Source of the DNA: UBA1794 sp031552405
GTDB taxonomy: Bacteria; Bacteroidota; Bacteroidia; Bacteroidales; Bacteroidaceae
Assembly: GCA_031552405.1 (NCBI GenBank)
Contig: JAVBMN010000045.1
Span: forward strand, 1-64,000
DNA length: 64,000 bases
Direction: 5' to 3'
Under the pieces are notes generated by a model, which had not been told where the DNA came from, ran no database searches, and saw only the letters and a program-made list of their open reading frames with translations. Below, in pieces: positions 62,036-64,000 of this stretch. The stretch's first letter is position 1; each line of letters starts with the position of its first letter. The position numbers and the translations under genes were made by a program.

Positions 62036-63013
62036 TTATTTTATTATTGATTTTGCTATTTGTTCAGGCTTGATATGCTCTGCCTGTTGCTTTTCGTAGG
62101 CCTCTACGATACGCTGTACCAGTTTGTGGCGCACAATGTCTTTCTTTTGCAGCTCGATAAAGCCTACTCCTTTCACATCGTTCAGAATATGAAGGGCGTG
62201 CAACAAACCGGAGCGGGTATCACGTGGAAGGTCGATCTGTGTCACGTCGCCCGTTACAATCATCTTGGCATTCATACCCATGCGGGTTAGGAACATCTTC
62301 ATCTGTGCCACGGTACAGTTTTGAGCTTCATCCAGTATCACCACGGCATCGTTCAGCGTACGTCCGCGCATGAATGCCAGCGGGGCAATCTGGATGATGT
62401 GGGTTTCCATCATTTCTTTTAGCTTGGCGGCGGGGAGCATATCCTGTAAGGCATCGTACAGGGGTTGTAAGTAGGGATCAATCTTCTCTTTCATATCGCC
62501 AGGCAGGAAGCCGAGCTTCTCCCCTGCCTCCACAGCAGGGCGGCACAGGATGATGCGTTTGATGAGCTTTTCCTTGTATGCACGTACGGCCAGTGCTATG
62601 CTGATATAGGTCTTGCCGCTTCCGGCAGGGCCAATGGCAAAAGTCAGGTCGTGCTTGGCAAACGAAGACACGATCTTTTGCTGATTCTCACTGCGCGATT
62701 GGATGGGCTTTCCCGTTATACTGTATACGATGACGGATTTATCTTTCTCGGTTGGAATTCCTCGCCCCTTCACTACTTCCAGAATCATTTCTTCCGTAAG
62801 CTGATTGTATGCCAGACAGGTTTCTTCCAGCTTGGTAAGATTTTCTTCAAAGGCGCACAACTCTTCTTCATCGCCTAGCACCTTTATCACATTGTCGCGG
62901 GCCACGATGCGTAGCTTGGGATATAAGGCCTTTATCATCTGAAGATTGGCGTTGCCGGTTCCGTAAAACGTCTGCGGGTCGGCCATCTCAAGCATAAGTA
63001 TTTTTTCTATCAT
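62036..63013 (-). CDS. phoH: PhoH-family ATPase
   Basis: A 325-residue protein with an N-terminal KH-like part and a PhoH ATPase domain: Walker A GPAGSGKT (128-135), Walker B AVVILDEAQN and TGDVTQIDLP. PhoH-like proteins are linked to RNA metabolism. The ATG at 63013 is chosen; the GTG at 63031 would lie inside the -7 element. It leads the operon phoH-purC-menG-aroE and on. Confidence 0.94.
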   Translation of the reverse strand: MIEKILMLEMADPQTFYGTGNANLQMIKALYPKLRIVARDNVIKVLGDEEELCAFEENLTKLEETCLAYNQLTEEMILEVVKGRGIPTEKDKSVIVYSITGKPIQSRSENQQKIVSSFAKHDLTFAIGPAGSGKTYISIALAVRAYKEKLIKRIILCRPAVEAGEKLGFLPGDMKEKIDPYLQPLYDALQDMLPAAKLKEMMETHIIQIAPLAFMRGRTLNDAVVILDEAQNCTVAQMKMFLTRMGMNAKMIVTGDVTQIDLPRDTRSGLLHALHILNDVKGVGFIELQKKDIVRHKLVQRIVEAYEKQQAEHIKPEQIAKSIIK

Positions 63014-63030
63014 ATTATCGAATTGGCCCA

Positions 63031-63038
63031 CAAAAATA
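63031..63038 (-). promoter_or_regulatory. -7 element of the phoH operon
   Basis: TATTTTTG on the minus strand, 17 bp upstream of the phoH ATG. Confidence 0.55.
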
Positions 63039-63103
63039 GTGAATCATCTTAAGATTACTCCTTTTTCTATACTCTTTTTTACCTGTGATGGGGCTTTTTG
63101 TGC

Positions 63104-63111
63104 TAACTTTG
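63104..63111 (+). promoter_or_regulatory. -7 element of the 63153 lipoprotein gene
   Basis: TAACTTTG fits TAnnTTTG and lies 41 bp before the ATG. Confidence 0.55.
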
Positions 63112-63152
63112 CAGAGAATCTCAAAAGCCTATTCACAAAGAACTTTTCCTGT

Positions 63153-63812
63153 ATGAAGAAAACTGTTTCCTGCCTGCTCCTTTTTACAGCCTTGCTGCTG
63201 GGGGGATGCAAGGAGAAAGATATGTCGATGAAGATGAACAACCCACGGAATATCAAGGGAGTATGGAGCTTTAAGGATGTGTTTAACGATCGGAACGACG
63301 TGCAGCTTCCTATGGCCCAAAGCCTGGGTATCCCGCCCTTGGCCAACCGGGATGAGGCGGAGCACATGAAAGACCGGCTGCAGGAACTCATCAGCAATAC
63401 TTATTACGACGTGGATTCACTCACTCACTCCATTCCGTTTCTTGTACCCCGTGCGGTACATTGTCTGGATACCATCGGTGCACATTTTATAGATTCCCTG
63501 GCAAGCAAGGGGCTCAACCCCTATCGTATCGTGATTACTTCCGTGCTTCGTACCAGGGACGACGTGACCAAGCTACGTCGGCGCAACGGAAATGCTGTAG
63601 AGCAAACCGCTCACTCGCACGGAACCACTTTTGACGTAAGCTGGAAGCGCTTTAATATGATTCCCGATCCCGATGGCCGCCCCCAACAAGAGGTGGGACG
63701 GGATACGCTGAAGCTGGTGCTCTCGGAGGTGCTTCGCGATATGAAAGACCAAAAACGCTGCTACGTAAAATACGAACTAAAACAAGGTTGTTTTCATATT
63801 ACAACCCGCTGA
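63153..63812 (+). CDS. DUF5715-like lipoprotein
   Basis: A 219-residue protein with lipobox LLGGC (cysteine 19). The C-terminal part has RIVITSVLRTRDDVTKLRRRN, HSHGTTFDVSW and CFHITTR, which resembles the zinc-site pattern (H...D...H) of M15/VanY-type peptidases as in DUF5715. A peptidoglycan-related role is possible. ATG at 63153 gives the lipoprotein signal; an upstream Met at 63039 would read through the promoter. Confidence 0.82.
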   Translation: MKKTVSCLLLFTALLLGGCKEKDMSMKMNNPRNIKGVWSFKDVFNDRNDVQLPMAQSLGIPPLANRDEAEHMKDRLQELISNTYYDVDSLTHSIPFLVPRAVHCLDTIGAHFIDSLASKGLNPYRIVITSVLRTRDDVTKLRRRNGNAVEQTAHSHGTTFDVSWKRFNMIPDPDGRPQQEVGRDTLKLVLSEVLRDMKDQKRCYVKYELKQGCFHITTR

Positions 63813-63852
63813 TAATAAGATTATATATAACACCCATCTAAACTGTTGATTC

Positions 63853-64000
63853 ATGTTCAAACTGGAAGATATACTATCCGGATTAGGCATTGACGCCCTA
63901 ATCCCTATGCAAGAGGAAGCACTCGAAACGGCCTCTTCAAAAAACGATATGGTTTTGCTCGCCCCTACCGGGAGTGGTAAGACATTGGCGTTTCTGCTTC
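63853..64000 (+). CDS. DEAD-box RNA helicase (5' part, cut by window end)
   Basis: The first 49 codons: FKLEDILSGLGIDALIPMQEEAL contains the Q motif (IPMQ), and motif I is APTGSGKT. DEAD-box helicases unwind short RNA duplexes. The gene continues beyond position 64000, so its type cannot be told. It follows the DUF5715-like gene by 40 bp. Confidence 0.9.
   Translation, partial: MFKLEDILSGLGIDALIPMQEEALETASSKNDMVLLAPTGSGKTLAFLL

Noticed and set aside
61062..62099. 345-codon open frame on the plus strand
   Set aside because: It is antisense to purC, whose family signatures are unambiguous.
63014..63031. GTG start for phoH
   Set aside because: The codon overlaps the -7 promoter element, and the ATG at 63013 gives the usual family N-terminus.

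Overview
The window is chromosomal DNA from a member of the Bacteroidota, most likely order Bacteroidales (a gut Parabacteroides- or Bacteroides-like organism; the genus is an inference). Evidence: a 286-residue primary sigma factor lacking region 1.1, repeated promoter elements of the Bacteroides type (TAnnTTTG, sometimes with an upstream TTG about 20 bp away), a SusC/SusD pair, a BspA-like LRR protein, a DUF4421 protein, a Bacteroidetes-type putative porin and the gene order phoH-purC-menG-aroE. No tRNA or rRNA gene was seen; one structural RNA, RNase P RNA, is present.

Layout. 1-983: an array of 22-bp-spaced palindromes, then an HU-like DNA-binding protein. 1227-6919: the most unusual part, a tight same-strand operon of Cas1, a BT4734/VirE-N (primase-like) protein, Cas2, a CARF-HEPN (DxTHG-family) protein with an extra C-terminal domain, and a RecD-like helicase. 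No Cas10, Cas6, other effector gene or CRISPR array is visible. 6938-14484: core genes (YihY-type membrane protein, rnpB, HtrA protease, RpoD, clostripain-type protease, PurT). 14806-21387: an RND efflux operon ending in a divergent LpxA-like acyltransferase. 21508-28715: ferritin, a large secreted protein, a GH25 lysozyme and a putative porin. 28957-34564: membrane protein, Gfo/Idh/MocA oxidoreductase, DUF4421 protein, guanine deaminase, metallo-hydrolase, glyoxalase and cyclophilin. 34575-38144: M16 peptidase and a double GH43 protein. 38145-52750: an accessory region with a roughly 450-bp inverted-repeat element, a small peptide gene, a 1557-residue LRR surface protein, a TPR-TM-AraC regulator, SusD, SusC and a divergent sulfatase. 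52858-64000: M23 peptidase, TPR protein, LemA/TPM pair, alpha/beta hydrolase, AroE, MenG, PurC, PhoH, a DUF5715-like lipoprotein and the start of a DEAD-box helicase.

How the parts work together (inference). The cas operon looks like a spacer-acquisition module (Cas1, Cas2 and a CRISPR-associated primase-like protein) joined to a cyclic-oligoadenylate-type sensor RNase, but without the complex that would normally make the signal. The SusC/SusD/AraC-TPR operon with the divergent sulfatase looks like a small glycan-uptake locus, possibly for a sulfated substrate. The RND operon is a complete tripartite pump.

Three intergenic regions (221-314, 28816-28945, 38387-38545) carry arrays of different palindromic cores spaced almost exactly 22 bp apart. 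I did not recognise this as a named repeat type.
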